From: an uncultured Clostridia bacterium
GTDB taxonomy: Bacteria; Bacillota; Clostridia; Christensenellales; Aristaeellaceae
Assembly: GCA_946626395.1 (NCBI GenBank)
Contig: CAMOUF010000257.1
Location: 1-20,111, forward strand
Direction: 5' to 3'
Length of the DNA: 20,111 bases
A program made the position numbers and the translations under genes. Shown here piece by piece: positions 5,709-13,709 of this stretch; position 1 is the first letter of the stretch; the number at the start of each line of letters is the position of its first letter. The notes beneath the pieces were generated by a model, which was not told the DNA's origin, made no database searches, and saw nothing but the letters and a program-made list of their open reading frames with translations.

Positions 5709-6839
5709 TTATTGGAGCTTTGCGAACTGGTATTCTATGATCTGGGAATATTTGGCCCAGTTGATGTACAGGGCATTCACGGGCTCCTTGCCTTCATAGC
5801 AGCGCATCACGCCGTCCTCCGTATCCAGATACAGCCCCTCATCGTCCACCTGCCAGGCCAGCGCCTGGGGCGCGTCCTTTTCGTTCAGGGGCCGCCATTC
5901 CAGGGTGCCGTCCGCGTAGGCGGTAAATTCCACGGCCAGGCCGCTGCTTTCCAGCATATCGCCCCGCAGCGCCGCGCCGCCCAGCTTCACCTGGTCGGTT
6001 TTCCATTCCCCCGCAAGAACCGGAGAATAGCCGTAAGGGGCCCGCTTCACAAAATACATCTGCTGCCCGGACACCATCGCGTACACCGCGCCTTCCTCGG
6101 TCAGGGTCAGGGTCATGGAGGGATCGTCCACGGCGATATAGCCGCCTTCAAAAGTATAGTGGAAGGAAATATCCTTTCCGCCGCCGCTGATCCGGCCCAG
6201 GTTTCCCCCGGACAGCACCAGCAGGGCGGAATCACCGCCGTCCTCGGGGATCTGGTCATAAGCGCCGGATACAGAATTGGGCTGCTCCGGGGCTTGGGTG
6301 GGCGCGGGCGTTTCCGCGGGCGCCGCCGTGGTCACGGAATCGAGCGCTTCATAGGACTGGGGCTGGCCCAGGCTGGGGTCCACCCGCAGCACCGCTTCCA
6401 CATCCAGGCTCTCGGCAGCCTGGAAGGAAATGAAAATCAAGCAGTTGGAAGTCAGCACCATGAGACCATTCAGCGTGCTGGCGCCGCTTTGCAGGGTAAA
6501 GGGAGCCCACTCAAAGCCGGAAGCGGCCTTGGGCGCTGCGGTCAGGCGCATGTTGCCCACCTTGGCCGTTTCCCACCGGTCAAACACCATGGATTTGAAC
6601 ACGCTGGAGGTATAGCCCAGGCTGCGCTCGTCGTACACCTGGAAGGAATACATGGAGCCGTCCTCGCTGTCCATCATCATGCAGTCGCCCTGATCCCCCA
6701 TGACGGTATAGCGGCCATTGTTCAAATCAATATCGACCCCGGTGAACAGGCTGAAAAAACCGTCCTCTGCCAGCGCGCCGGAAATCAAAGCCGAACCCAG
6801 CAAAGCAAGCGTTAAAATTATCGAAACGACTTTCTTCAT
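5709..6839 (-). CDS. Secreted two-domain protein of unknown function
   Basis: The 376-aa product has a signal peptide (MKKVVSIILTLALLG..., cleavage near ALA/E at 24) with no lipobox cysteine. A first domain covers about 25-160, then a Pro/Thr/Ala-rich linker (173-187, PAETPAPTQAPEQP) and a second region (about 200-376). The second region reads like short beta-barrel repeats: LAGEWKTDQ...VEFTAYADGTLEWRP...AWQVDDEGLYL recalls lipocalin-like or GxWxx...DGT beta-sheet modules of small exported Gram-positive proteins. No catalytic motif is visible. The ATG follows GGAGGAAAG, and a strong promoter lies at 6918-6946. It is probably transcribed together with the PflX-like gene downstream. I do not recognise the family. 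Confidence 0.75.
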   Translation of the reverse strand: MKKVVSIILTLALLGSALISGALAEDGFFSLFTGVDIDLNNGRYTVMGDQGDCMMMDSEDGSMYSFQVYDERSLGYTSSVFKSMVFDRWETAKVGNMRLTAAPKAASGFEWAPFTLQSGASTLNGLMVLTSNCLIFISFQAAESLDVEAVLRVDPSLGQPQSYEALDSVTTAAPAETPAPTQAPEQPNSVSGAYDQIPEDGGDSALLVLSGGNLGRISGGGKDISFHYTFEGGYIAVDDPSMTLTLTEEGAVYAMVSGQQMYFVKRAPYGYSPVLAGEWKTDQVKLGGAALRGDMLESSGLAVEFTAYADGTLEWRPLNEKDAPQALAWQVDDEGLYLDTEDGVMRCYEGKEPVNALYINWAKYSQIIEYQFAKLQ

Positions 6840-6881
6840 ATTCTTTCCTCCATTTGTGCGCCTTGCGGTCCAAAGTAAAGC

Positions 6882-6910
6882 CAGCCTGCCATTTTCCGGG
6901 ATTCAGGCTG
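6882..6910 (-). other. Leader hairpin before the secreted two-domain protein gene
   Basis: CAGCCTG (6882-6888) and CAGGCTG (6904-6910) form a perfect 7-bp stem with a 15-base loop in the first part of the leader transcribed from the promoter at 6918-6946. It may stabilise the mRNA; it is not followed by a T tract, so it is not an obvious terminator for feoB. Confidence 0.4.
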
Positions 6911-6917
6911 ATATTCT

Positions 6918-6946
6918 ATTATACTCCCAATTCGCCCGGGATTCAA
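6918..6946 (-). promoter_or_regulatory. Promoter of the secreted two-domain protein gene
   Basis: On the minus strand, TTGAAT (6946-6941) and a perfect TATAAT (6923-6918) are 17 bp apart. The -35 box starts only seven bases past the feoB stop codon. No terminator separates feoB from this promoter, so feoAB read-through may add to its output. Confidence 0.8.
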
Positions 6947-6953
6947 GGATTTT

Positions 6954-8987
6954 CTAAGACCCAAACAGCCCGTGGGTCAGCACGCAGAGCAAAAAGCCCA
7001 GCGCCGTGGGCAGGAGGCACCCCGCCAGCGTCCATTTTCCGCTGCCCGTTTCCCGGCGCAGGGTGAGCACGGTGGTGGAGCAGGGAAAATGAAACAGGGA
7101 AAACAGGGTCAGGTTCAGGGCGGTGAGGGCCGTCCAGCCATGGGCGCGCAGGATGGCCCCCAGGGCGCTCAGGTTTGCCGTTTCCTGGAGGCTGCTCCCG
7201 GCGGTGTAGGCCATCAGGATCAGGGGCAGCACGATTTCATTGGCGGGAAAGCCCAGCAGGAAGCCCGCCAGGATCACCCCGTCCAGGCCCATCAGGCGTC
7301 CCAGGGGGTCCAGAAAACCCGTCAGATGGGAAAGCAGCGTTTGTCCGCCCGCCTCCACATGGGCCAGCAGATAAATCACCAGTCCCGCCGGGGCCGCCAC
7401 CGCCGCCGCCCTGCCCAGCACGAACAGCGTTCTGTCCAGCACGGAGCGCACCGCCACCCTGCCGATTTGGGGCATCCGGTAGGGTGGCAGCTCCAGGGTA
7501 AAAGAAGAAGGTACGCCCCGCAGCAGGGTTTTGGACAGCAGCCAGGAGCACAGCAGGGTCATGCCCACGCTCAGGGCCGCCAGCCCCACCAGCATGCCTA
7601 CCGACGCCGCCGTGCCCCCCAGCCCGCCGCCGGAAAAGAACAGGGCCATCATGGCAAACAGGGTGGGAAACCGCCCGTTGCAGGGCACCAGGCTGTTGGT
7701 CAGCATGGCGATGAGCCGCTCCCGGGGACTGTCGATGATCCGGCAGCCGGTGACGCCCACGGCGTTGCAGCCAAAGCCCATGCACATGGTCAGGGCCTGC
7801 TTTCCGCAGGCGTGGCATTTTTCAAACATCCGGTCCAGGGTGAAGGCCACCCGGGGCAGATAGCCCGAATCCTCCAGCAGGGTAAACAGCGGAAAGAAAA
7901 TCGCCATGGGCGGCAGCATCACCGCCACCACCTGGGCCAAAGTGCGGAATACACCCTCCGTGAGCAGAGCGCGCAGGAAGGGCGGCGCGCCGACCGCTTC
8001 CAGGCCGCCTGCCAGCAGCCCTTCCAATTCCGCAAACCCCGCCGCCAGCCAGGCCGAGGGCCAGTTGGCTCCCTTCAGCGTGATAAAAAAGATCAGCGCC
8101 AGCAGCAAAAGCATCACCGGCACCCCCGCCCAGCCGGTGAGCAGCCGGTCCGCCCGGAGGCGCTTTTCATCCATTCCGGCAGGGCTGCGCACCGCGAAAG
8201 CGCAGGTCTTTTCCGCCGCCCGGTAAATGCCCGCCGTCAGCTGGGCGGCGATCTCCTCCGCGGTCATGCCGCTCTCCCTTCTTGCTGCCAGGATGGCCGC
8301 CTCCGCCGACGCGCCCAGCACCGCCCGGCGAACGATCTCCCGCCGGAAGCAGGGATCGTTTTCCATCAGCCGCAGGGCCGCGTACCGGGCCGGAACGCAG
8401 CCGTGCAGGGGATCGGCCAATTGGGCGGCCAACCTCCCGGCGGCGTCCTCGATGGGCTTGGGATATTTGGCCCGCCGGGGCCGGGGCGGCTCCTCCATCA
8501 CACGGCGGGCGGCCCGCAGCAATTCCTCCAGGCCCTTTCCCGCCCGGGCGCAGGTTCCCACCGCGGGCACTCCCAGGCGGCGGGACAATTCCTGAATGTC
8601 CACCCGCGTTCCCCGTTTCTCCGCTTCGTCCATCAGGTTCACGCACACCACCACCCGGCTGGTGATCTCCATGACCTGGTAAACCAGATGCAGGTTTCTT
8701 TCCAGGCAGCACGCGTCGCATACCACGATCACCGCCTGCGCCTGGCGGAAGCACACGGCTTCCATGGCCGCTTCCTCCTCGGCGGACCGGGCCCGCAGGG
8801 AATAGGCGCCCGGCACGTCCAGCAGCTTTAGCTCCTCCCCGTCGATCCGGCACACGCCCCGGGCCGCCGCGACGGTTTTTCCCGGCCAGTTGCCCGTGTG
8901 CTGCCGCATACCCGTCAGGGCGTTGAACACCGTGGATTTTCCCACGTTGGGGTTGCCCGCCAGGGCGATCAATCGCGTTTCAGCCAT
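6954..8987 (-). CDS. feoB: Ferrous iron transport protein B
   Basis: The 677-aa inner-membrane transporter takes up Fe(II), with an N-terminal G-protein domain that controls the pore. G1 is GNPNVGKS (11-18), the G2 threonine is T38 in NWPGKT, G3 is DVPG (57-60), G4 is NLMD (117-120; family norm N-x-x-D) and G5 lies near CARAGKG (146-152). A helical guanine-dissociation-inhibitor-like region follows to about 270. The membrane part starts near 285 and holds the gate motifs, including the cysteine-rich CHACGKQALTMCMGFGCNAVGVTG region (391-414) and LLGFPANEIVLP (577-588). The length is normal. The start overlaps the end of feoA by eight bases and has AAAAGGAG just upstream, so the two are translationally coupled. 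No feoC is seen. Confidence 0.95.
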   Translation of the reverse strand: MAETRLIALAGNPNVGKSTVFNALTGMRQHTGNWPGKTVAAARGVCRIDGEELKLLDVPGAYSLRARSAEEEAAMEAVCFRQAQAVIVVCDACCLERNLHLVYQVMEITSRVVVCVNLMDEAEKRGTRVDIQELSRRLGVPAVGTCARAGKGLEELLRAARRVMEEPPRPRRAKYPKPIEDAAGRLAAQLADPLHGCVPARYAALRLMENDPCFRREIVRRAVLGASAEAAILAARRESGMTAEEIAAQLTAGIYRAAEKTCAFAVRSPAGMDEKRLRADRLLTGWAGVPVMLLLLALIFFITLKGANWPSAWLAAGFAELEGLLAGGLEAVGAPPFLRALLTEGVFRTLAQVVAVMLPPMAIFFPLFTLLEDSGYLPRVAFTLDRMFEKCHACGKQALTMCMGFGCNAVGVTGCRIIDSPRERLIAMLTNSLVPCNGRFPTLFAMMALFFSGGGLGGTAASVGMLVGLAALSVGMTLLCSWLLSKTLLRGVPSSFTLELPPYRMPQIGRVAVRSVLDRTLFVLGRAAAVAAPAGLVIYLLAHVEAGGQTLLSHLTGFLDPLGRLMGLDGVILAGFLLGFPANEIVLPLILMAYTAGSSLQETANLSALGAILRAHGWTALTALNLTLFSLFHFPCSTTVLTLRRETGSGKWTLAGCLLPTALGFLLCVLTHGLFGS

Positions 8988-9210
8988 GCTCCTTTTCCTC
9001 CATCATGATTTGCCGGGCGTCCCTTTCCCGCAGGGCGATCACCGTGCCGCGAATGGCATAGGCCCGCATCCCCCTGCCCGGCGAAGCCAAAGCGCATTGA
9101 ACGAAAGCGCCCGGCGTGAACCCCAGATCATACAGCCGTTTTTTCATTTCTCCCTCTGCGCTGCGCACCCTTCCTCCGTCTCCCGGGCTCAATTCATTCA
9201 GCCGCTTCAC
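8980..9210 (-). CDS. feoA: Ferrous iron transport protein A
   Basis: This 76-aa SH3-like cytoplasmic protein is a partner of FeoB. LNELSPGDGGRV (4-15), RLYDLGFTPGAFVQ (25-38) and the end YAIRGTVIALRERDARQI (51-68) match the FeoA family, as does the length of about 75. I place the start at the GTG at 9210 because GGGAGGT lies eight bases upstream (9225-9219) and the family begins exactly here. A longer frame to 9345 would add 45 residues unlike FeoA and cover the divergent promoter region. The stop overlaps feoB. No convincing promoter or Fur-type box was found by eye in 9211-9331, although one must exist there. Confidence 0.92.
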   Translation of the reverse strand: MKRLNELSPGDGGRVRSAEGEMKKRLYDLGFTPGAFVQCALASPGRGMRAYAIRGTVIALRERDARQIMMEEKEHG

Positions 9211-9267
9211 GTATCCCCACCTCCCGTGGTTTTCAGGATATGCGCCTGACAAATAACTGTGCTCAGC

Positions 9268-9296
9268 TTGTTTTTTCCAGCTGGTTGTGGTAGGAT
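9268..9296 (+). promoter_or_regulatory. Possible promoter of the M18 aminopeptidase gene
   Basis: TTGTTT (9268-9273) and TAGGAT (9291-9296) are 17 bp apart. The spacer includes the palindrome CCAGCTGG (9277-9284), which could be an operator or chance. Both boxes are imperfect, so confidence is moderate. Confidence 0.45.
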
Positions 9297-9331
9297 AAAC
9301 AGGAAAATAACAGGCGGGAGGATATAGAACC

Positions 9332-10726
9332 ATGGAACGACCCAATGCTTGGAAAAAGTATGACGAAGCCGCCCTGCGCGCCGTAGAGGACGCGGCCCGG
9401 GGCTATAAGGCGTATCTGGACGCGGGCAAGACCGAACGGGAATGCGCCGCCGAAGCCGTGCGGCTGGCCAAGGCCGCGGGCTATACCGATTTAAAGGAAG
9501 CCATTGAAACGGGCAAAGAAATCAAGCCCGGCGACAAGCTGTATGCCCTGCACATGGGCAAGGCCGTGATGCTGTTTCACATGGGCAAAGCGCCCCTGGA
9601 AAAGGGCCTGAACATCATCGGCGCGCACATCGACTCGCCCCGCATCGACATCAAGCAGAACCCCTTCTATGAGGACAACGACATCGCTTACGCCGACACC
9701 CATTATTACGGCGGCGTGAAAAAATATCAGTGGGTGGCCCGGGCCCTGGCGCTTCACGGCGTGGTGGCGAAGAAGGACGGAACCTTGGTGAACGTGGTCA
9801 TCGGCGAGGATGAAAACGACCCCGTGGTGGGCATTTCCGATCTGCTGATCCATCTGAGCCAGGAGCAGATGCAGAAAAAGGCCGGCGAAGTGATCACCGG
9901 CGAAGGGCTGGACATCATGCTGGCGGGCCGTCCCCTGACGGAAAAAGAGGATGAGAAGGAGCCTGTCAAGGCCATGGTGCTGAAAATTCTCCAGGAGAAA
10001 TACGGCCTGGAGGAAGAGGACATGCTGTCCGCCGAATTGGAAGCCGTGCCCGCTGGCAAGGCCCGGGACTACGGCCTGGACCGCAGCATGATCCTGGGCT
10101 ACGGCCACGACGACCGGGTGTGCGCCTACGCCGAAATCGCCGCCATGCTGCAATTGCCCGAAATTCCCGCCTATACCTGCTGCTGCCTGCTGGCGGACAA
10201 GGAAGAAATCGGCTCCGTGGGCGCCACCGGTATGCGGGCCCATTACTTTGAAAATGCCGTGGCGGAATTGCTGGCCCTCACCGGCACCGACAGCAGCCTG
10301 ATCCTGCGCCGGGCCCTGGCCAACAGCCGCATGCTGTCCTGCGACGTGAGCGCGGGCTTTGATCCCCTGTTCGCCTCCGCCTTTGAAAAGAAGAACGCCG
10401 CCTTCCTGGGCCGGGGCGTGTGCTACAACAAGTTCACCGGCAGCCGGGGCAAGAGCGGCTCCAACGACGCCAACGCCGAGTTCATCGGCCGCCTGCGCAA
10501 AATCATGGACGACCATGATATTTCCTGGCAGACCGCCGAGCTGGGCAAGGTGGACCTGGGCGGCGGCGGCACCATCGCCTATATCTGCGCCCTGTACGGC
10601 ATGGAAGTCATCGACAGCGGCGTGCCCGTGCTGAGCATGCACGCCCCCGAAGAAATCATCAATAAGGCCGACCTGTACGAAGCCATCCGCGCTTACCTGG
10701 CCTTTATGGTGGACATGGGAAAGTAA
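9332..10726 (+). CDS. M18-family zinc aminopeptidase
   Basis: The 464-aa cytoplasmic metallopeptidase removes N-terminal residues from peptides, probably with an acidic or neutral preference as in the aspartyl aminopeptidase/aminopeptidase I family. The dinuclear metal site is seen as H99 (GAHIDSPR), D260 (GHDDR), E291/E292 (DKEEIGS), D338 (SCDVSAGFDP) and H437 (SMHAPEE). Length and motif order are normal for bacterial M18 enzymes. The ATG follows GGGAGGA (9316-9322) by nine bases. It diverges from feoAB across about 120 bp and stands alone. Downstream lie a heptad element (10750-10916) and then a terminator (10922-10949), so the element is probably part of its 3' untranslated RNA. Confidence 0.93.
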   Translation: MERPNAWKKYDEAALRAVEDAARGYKAYLDAGKTERECAAEAVRLAKAAGYTDLKEAIETGKEIKPGDKLYALHMGKAVMLFHMGKAPLEKGLNIIGAHIDSPRIDIKQNPFYEDNDIAYADTHYYGGVKKYQWVARALALHGVVAKKDGTLVNVVIGEDENDPVVGISDLLIHLSQEQMQKKAGEVITGEGLDIMLAGRPLTEKEDEKEPVKAMVLKILQEKYGLEEEDMLSAELEAVPAGKARDYGLDRSMILGYGHDDRVCAYAEIAAMLQLPEIPAYTCCCLLADKEEIGSVGATGMRAHYFENAVAELLALTGTDSSLILRRALANSRMLSCDVSAGFDPLFASAFEKKNAAFLGRGVCYNKFTGSRGKSGSNDANAEFIGRLRKIMDDHDISWQTAELGKVDLGGGGTIAYICALYGMEVIDSGVPVLSMHAPEEIINKADLYEAIRAYLAFMVDMGK

Positions 10727-10749
10727 ATCCATTGTTAACACTTTAAGCG

Positions 10750-10916
10750 AATAGGCAATAGGCAATAGGCAATAGGCATTAGTCGAAAGAGTGCAGAGTA
10801 CAGAGTTCAGAGTGCAGAGATTATAGACGGACACAAACAGCGTATCCAGACTTGGAATGGCAAAAATATCTGAACTCTGAATTCTTTATCTCCTATTGCC
10901 TACTGCCTATTGCCTG
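10750..10916. repeat. Complete heptad inverted-repeat element (E3)
   Basis: The left arm has four perfect AATAGGC heptads (10750-10777), then AGTGCAG, AGTACAG, AGTTCAG, AGTGCAG (10790-10817). A core follows (about 10825-10868) with ATCCAGACTTGGAA, itself a small TCCA/TGGA hairpin. The right arm mirrors the left: CTGAACT, CTGAATT (10870-10883), then CTATTGC, CTACTGC, CTATTGC (10893-10913). With the terminator and promoter that follow, it fills the intergenic stretch 10727-10989. The inner core matches the element at 15494-15676. Confidence 0.85.
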
Positions 10917-10921
10917 AAAAG

Positions 10922-10949
10922 CCGGCGCCGCGCGCCGGTTACTTTTTTT
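10922..10949 (+). terminator. Terminator after the M18 gene and element E3
   Basis: CCGGCGC (10922-10928) and GCGCCGG (10932-10938) form a 7-bp stem with a 3-base loop, followed by TTACTTTTTTT. It lies 195 bases after the M18 stop, with element E3 between. Confidence 0.85.
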
Positions 10950-10989
10950 ATGCTTTACCGACAAAATTTGGCGGGATATGGGAAAAATA

Positions 10990-11019
10990 TTGTCAAAACA
11001 TGCCATGATATGCTATAAT
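10990..11019 (+). promoter_or_regulatory. Promoter of the clostripain-like operon
   Basis: TTGTCA (10990-10995) and a perfect TATAAT (11014-11019) with an extended TG at 11011-11012 are 18 bp apart. The start point near 11026 gives a leader of about 66 nt to the ATG at 11092. The promoter lies inside the longer open frame that begins at 10978, which argues against that earlier start. Confidence 0.8.
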
Positions 11020-11091
11020 CCTGCTGGATCAATGCTTTCGTTTTTTAAAAAGAATCAAGATTTCATCCTTCATCGAGATGGGAGGAGCGGC

Positions 11092-13695
11092 ATGCTTTTA
11101 TCAAATCACCCGAACAGGCTGAAATATTTCCTGGTCTTTCTTTGTTTATGGGGCCTATTGATGGGATGCGCTTCCGCCCAGGCTTCCGGAAAGGCGATGC
11201 CGGAAACCACAGCTGAAATCGTCTTCGGCTCCACGCCCACGCCGCGGCCCGACAGCCGCCCGCAGACTGGCGACGGCATCGTGTTCGGCTCCACGCCCAC
11301 ACCGCGGCCCGACAGCCGCCCAAGTACAGAGGACGGAATCGTGTTCGGCTCCACCCCCACGCCGCGGCCCGACGGCCGCCCAAGCAAAGAGGACGGCATT
11401 GTGTTTGGCTCCACTCCTACGCCGAGCCCAAAGCCTACGGCAAAACCCACTGCCACGCCAAAACCAACGGCGAAACCCACGCCAAAGCCAACAGCGAAGC
11501 CTACGGCAAAGCCCACGCCAAAGCCCACGGCGACCCCGAAGCCAACGCCCAGACGCACAGCGACCCCGAAGCCGACGCCCAAACCCACGGCTACCCCGAA
11601 ACCCACGCCCAGGCGCACAGCGACACCAAAGCCCACGCCGAAGCGTACGGCGACCCCGAAGCCAACGCCCAGACGCACAGCGACTCCGAAACCCACGCCG
11701 AAGCGTACGGCGACCCCGAAGCCAACGCCCAGACGCACAGCGACTCCGAAACCCACGCCCAAACCGACCCCCAAGCCCACCAGCGCCCCCAAGAAAGCGT
11801 TCAAACGAACGTTCATGATCTATATGGTCGGTTCTACCCTGGAAGAAAATGCATATCATTTGGCTTCCCGGGATTTGGAATCCATTCTGGCCGGTGACGT
11901 GGATTTGTCCTGCACCAACGTGCTGCTCTGCGCAGGCGGGTCCAACGTATGGGGCATAGACTTTCCCATGCGGCCCGGCGAAGTGGGCACCTTTGAATTG
12001 GTCAAGGAACGGGGCGTTTACCGCTTTAAAGCCATTGCGGACTGCAAGCGGCGCAGCATGGGCGAATATGACGTGCTCAGCGACTTTCTCAGAACCGCTT
12101 ATTACCGCTATGCGGCGGACGGCTACACCCTGATTCTGTGGGATCACGGCGGCGGGCCAATTATTGGCTTTGGCGATGACACGACTTACGGCGAGGATTC
12201 CCTGTTCATGAGAGAATTGCTGCACGCCCTGGACGAGAGCCCCTTCGGCACAAGCAACAAGCTGGAGCTGATCGCCTTTAACGCCTGCCTGATGGGCACC
12301 GTTGAAGTGGCCGCGGCCCTGTCTCCCTATGCGCGGTATATGCTGGCCTCGGAAGAATCAAGCAGGGCCGGCACCTGGGATTTTTCGCTCCTTGGCCAAA
12401 GCTGCGCCAGAGACCCGGACCCCACCGTGCTGATGGAAGCCATTGCCACGGTGGGCTATCTGCGGATGTACTTTAACAACATCGACAGCATCATCTGCGG
12501 CTACGATTTATCCAAGGCCAAACAAGTGTGCGCGGAATTGGACAGCATATTCAAAAAGCGGTCCCGGGACCGCAGCGATTTTGTGAACATGTCCCGGCTC
12601 ATGAAAAGGGTGAGGGAGGTAAACGATTTCGGCAGCGACGATTGCTGGGACCTGTACGACGTGCATTCCTTCGCCCAGGCCATTTACTCCGATCTGCCCA
12701 CGGAAGCCAAACGGCTGAACCAGGCGCTGAACGATATGCTGATTTTCAGATACGTTACGAAGCAGGGCGAAGCGCTGGGCGGCGCGTCCTTCTATTTCCC
12801 GCTTCAGATCCGCAATAACCGCGGCACTCTGCTCAGTATCTATAAAGTGTTCAGTGATAATGGCATCCTGACAAATTATCAGAAATTCATCGAGAAATAT
12901 CATTCCTACGGCCTCGCCTCCGGCGGCCTTTTCCAGTCCGGAGAAACGCAGGAAGCGGCCCTCCGGGTGACAAAGGCGGATGAGGAAAGCTGGCGCGCGC
13001 CCATCGGCGCGGTGACAGATGAGCCGGAGCCGGTGCGGCTGTTTGAAGTGGAGGTCAGCCCGGAACTGCAGGCCACCATGGTGGACAGCTTCTACACTAT
13101 CCTCGTGAAGGAAGGCAAGGACCGCTACCGCCTCCTGGAAACAGGCAGCAGCCTTACCCAGAACGGCGCCAGGCTGCAGGCGGCCCTGCCCCTCACAGCG
13201 CTGTCGGTGTCCGGCGGAGAGGGAACGCCCTGGCAGCCCCTGGCCGTGAAGGAAACAAGACGGGATGAAAACGGCATCCAATACGCGTTTTCCTTCCTGC
13301 GGACCCGGGACGGCGTCAGCCAGACCTTGAACGCCACCATCACTCTTTCCCCCGAGCACCCCGTCGGCCAGGTGACCGCGGTGCGCCTGCCCAATGAAGG
13401 CTCCATGCCAAACCCCATCATGGAATCGCTGAAAACGGGAGACGCACTGCTGCTGCTGCGCCCGCTGCGGGAAATCGTTTCCGAAGACCCTGCCGCCCCC
13501 GGCATCTTTGAAGACTGGCTGGATATCCCGGAGGGCGCGCAAAGCGATCTGCCCATCACCGTGGGCAAGGATGGCCTGGTCTTCAGTCGCCAGCCCCTGG
13601 ACCCCCAGGCGGAATACTTCGTTCAATTGTATGTGGTGGACGTGGGCGGAAGTGTGTTCTCCACACCCCTGCTGCCCTTCCATCAGTCGAAATAA
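11092..13695 (+). CDS. Clostripain-family (C11) cysteine protease lipoprotein with Pro/Thr/Lys stalk
   Basis: The 867-aa product begins with a lipoprotein signal (GLLMGC, lipidated C26). Next come three and a half 20-residue repeats IVFGSTPTPRPDSRPxxxDG (about 43-112), then about 120 residues of KPTA/TPKPTPRRTA repeats. A C11 domain starts near 241 (FMIYMVGST), with the catalytic histidine H352 in WDHGGG and cysteine C399 in FNACLMG. The C11 part ends near 620; the remaining ~240 residues are an unrecognised, probably beta-rich region. The enzyme would sit outside the membrane on a stalk long enough to cross the cell wall. Clostripain relatives usually cut after Arg or Lys; specificity here is inference. 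The start has GGAGGAG (11081-11087) close upstream. It heads an operon with two secreted proteins, the next gene beginning 14 bases after its stop. Confidence 0.88.
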   Translation: MLLSNHPNRLKYFLVFLCLWGLLMGCASAQASGKAMPETTAEIVFGSTPTPRPDSRPQTGDGIVFGSTPTPRPDSRPSTEDGIVFGSTPTPRPDGRPSKEDGIVFGSTPTPSPKPTAKPTATPKPTAKPTPKPTAKPTAKPTPKPTATPKPTPRRTATPKPTPKPTATPKPTPRRTATPKPTPKRTATPKPTPRRTATPKPTPKRTATPKPTPRRTATPKPTPKPTPKPTSAPKKAFKRTFMIYMVGSTLEENAYHLASRDLESILAGDVDLSCTNVLLCAGGSNVWGIDFPMRPGEVGTFELVKERGVYRFKAIADCKRRSMGEYDVLSDFLRTAYYRYAADGYTLILWDHGGGPIIGFGDDTTYGEDSLFMRELLHALDESPFGTSNKLELIAFNACLMGTVEVAAALSPYARYMLASEESSRAGTWDFSLLGQSCARDPDPTVLMEAIATVGYLRMYFNNIDSIICGYDLSKAKQVCAELDSIFKKRSRDRSDFVNMSRLMKRVREVNDFGSDDCWDLYDVHSFAQAIYSDLPTEAKRLNQALNDMLIFRYVTKQGEALGGASFYFPLQIRNNRGTLLSIYKVFSDNGILTNYQKFIEKYHSYGLASGGLFQSGETQEAALRVTKADEESWRAPIGAVTDEPEPVRLFEVEVSPELQATMVDSFYTILVKEGKDRYRLLETGSSLTQNGARLQAALPLTALSVSGGEGTPWQPLAVKETRRDENGIQYAFSFLRTRDGVSQTLNATITLSPEHPVGQVTAVRLPNEGSMPNPIMESLKTGDALLLLRPLREIVSEDPAAPGIFEDWLDIPEGAQSDLPITVGKDGLVFSRQPLDPQAEYFVQLYVVDVGGSVFSTPLLPFHQSK
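11218..11427 (+). repeat. 60-bp direct repeats coding the stalk's 20-residue units
   Basis: Three tandem 60-bp units (11218-11277, 11278-11337, 11338-11397) and half of a fourth encode IVFGSTPTPRPDSRPxxxDG. They are near identical at the DNA level, so they are recent and prone to change copy number. Confidence 0.9.
11428..11790 (+). repeat. Low-complexity Lys-Pro-Thr repeat tract
   Basis: About 120 codons of KPTA, TPKPTP and RRTA/KRTA units, with a 30-bp higher-order repeat (TPKPTPRRTA) recurring several times. The segment is highly basic and rich in proline, suited to an extended wall-spanning stalk that may interact with anionic wall polymers. Confidence 0.9.
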
Positions 13696-13709
13696 AGGAG
13701 GAATTTGAG

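Noticed and set aside
6972..8831. Plus-strand open frame of 619 codons opposite feoB
   Set aside because: The Gln/Gly/His/Arg-rich product is the antisense shadow of feoB; it has no motif, no credible ribosome binding site and no homology signal.
9211..9331. Fur or DtxR-type box controlling feoAB
   Set aside because: I looked for GATAATGATAATCATTATC-like and TTAGGTTAGCCTAA-like palindromes in the divergent gap and saw none good enough to report.
9211..9345. 45-residue N-terminal extension of feoA
   Set aside because: FeoA homologues begin near LNELSPG, a GTG with a strong ribosome binding site sits exactly there, and the extension would run into the divergent aminopeptidase gene.
10750..10916. 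Heptad repeats as a CRISPR array
   Set aside because: The units are 7 bases, contiguous and without unique spacers, the arms are inverted, and no cas gene is nearby.
10978..11091. 38-residue N-terminal extension of the clostripain-like lipoprotein
   Set aside because: It would place an extended -10 promoter inside the gene and bury the lipoprotein signal behind a non-signal sequence; ATG 11092 has a proper ribosome binding site.
11399..11818. Second-frame 139-codon open frame inside the Lys-Pro-Thr tract
   Set aside because: It is a by-product of the repetitive codons; the product is Arg/Pro/Gln-rich without any domain, and the main frame carries the protease.
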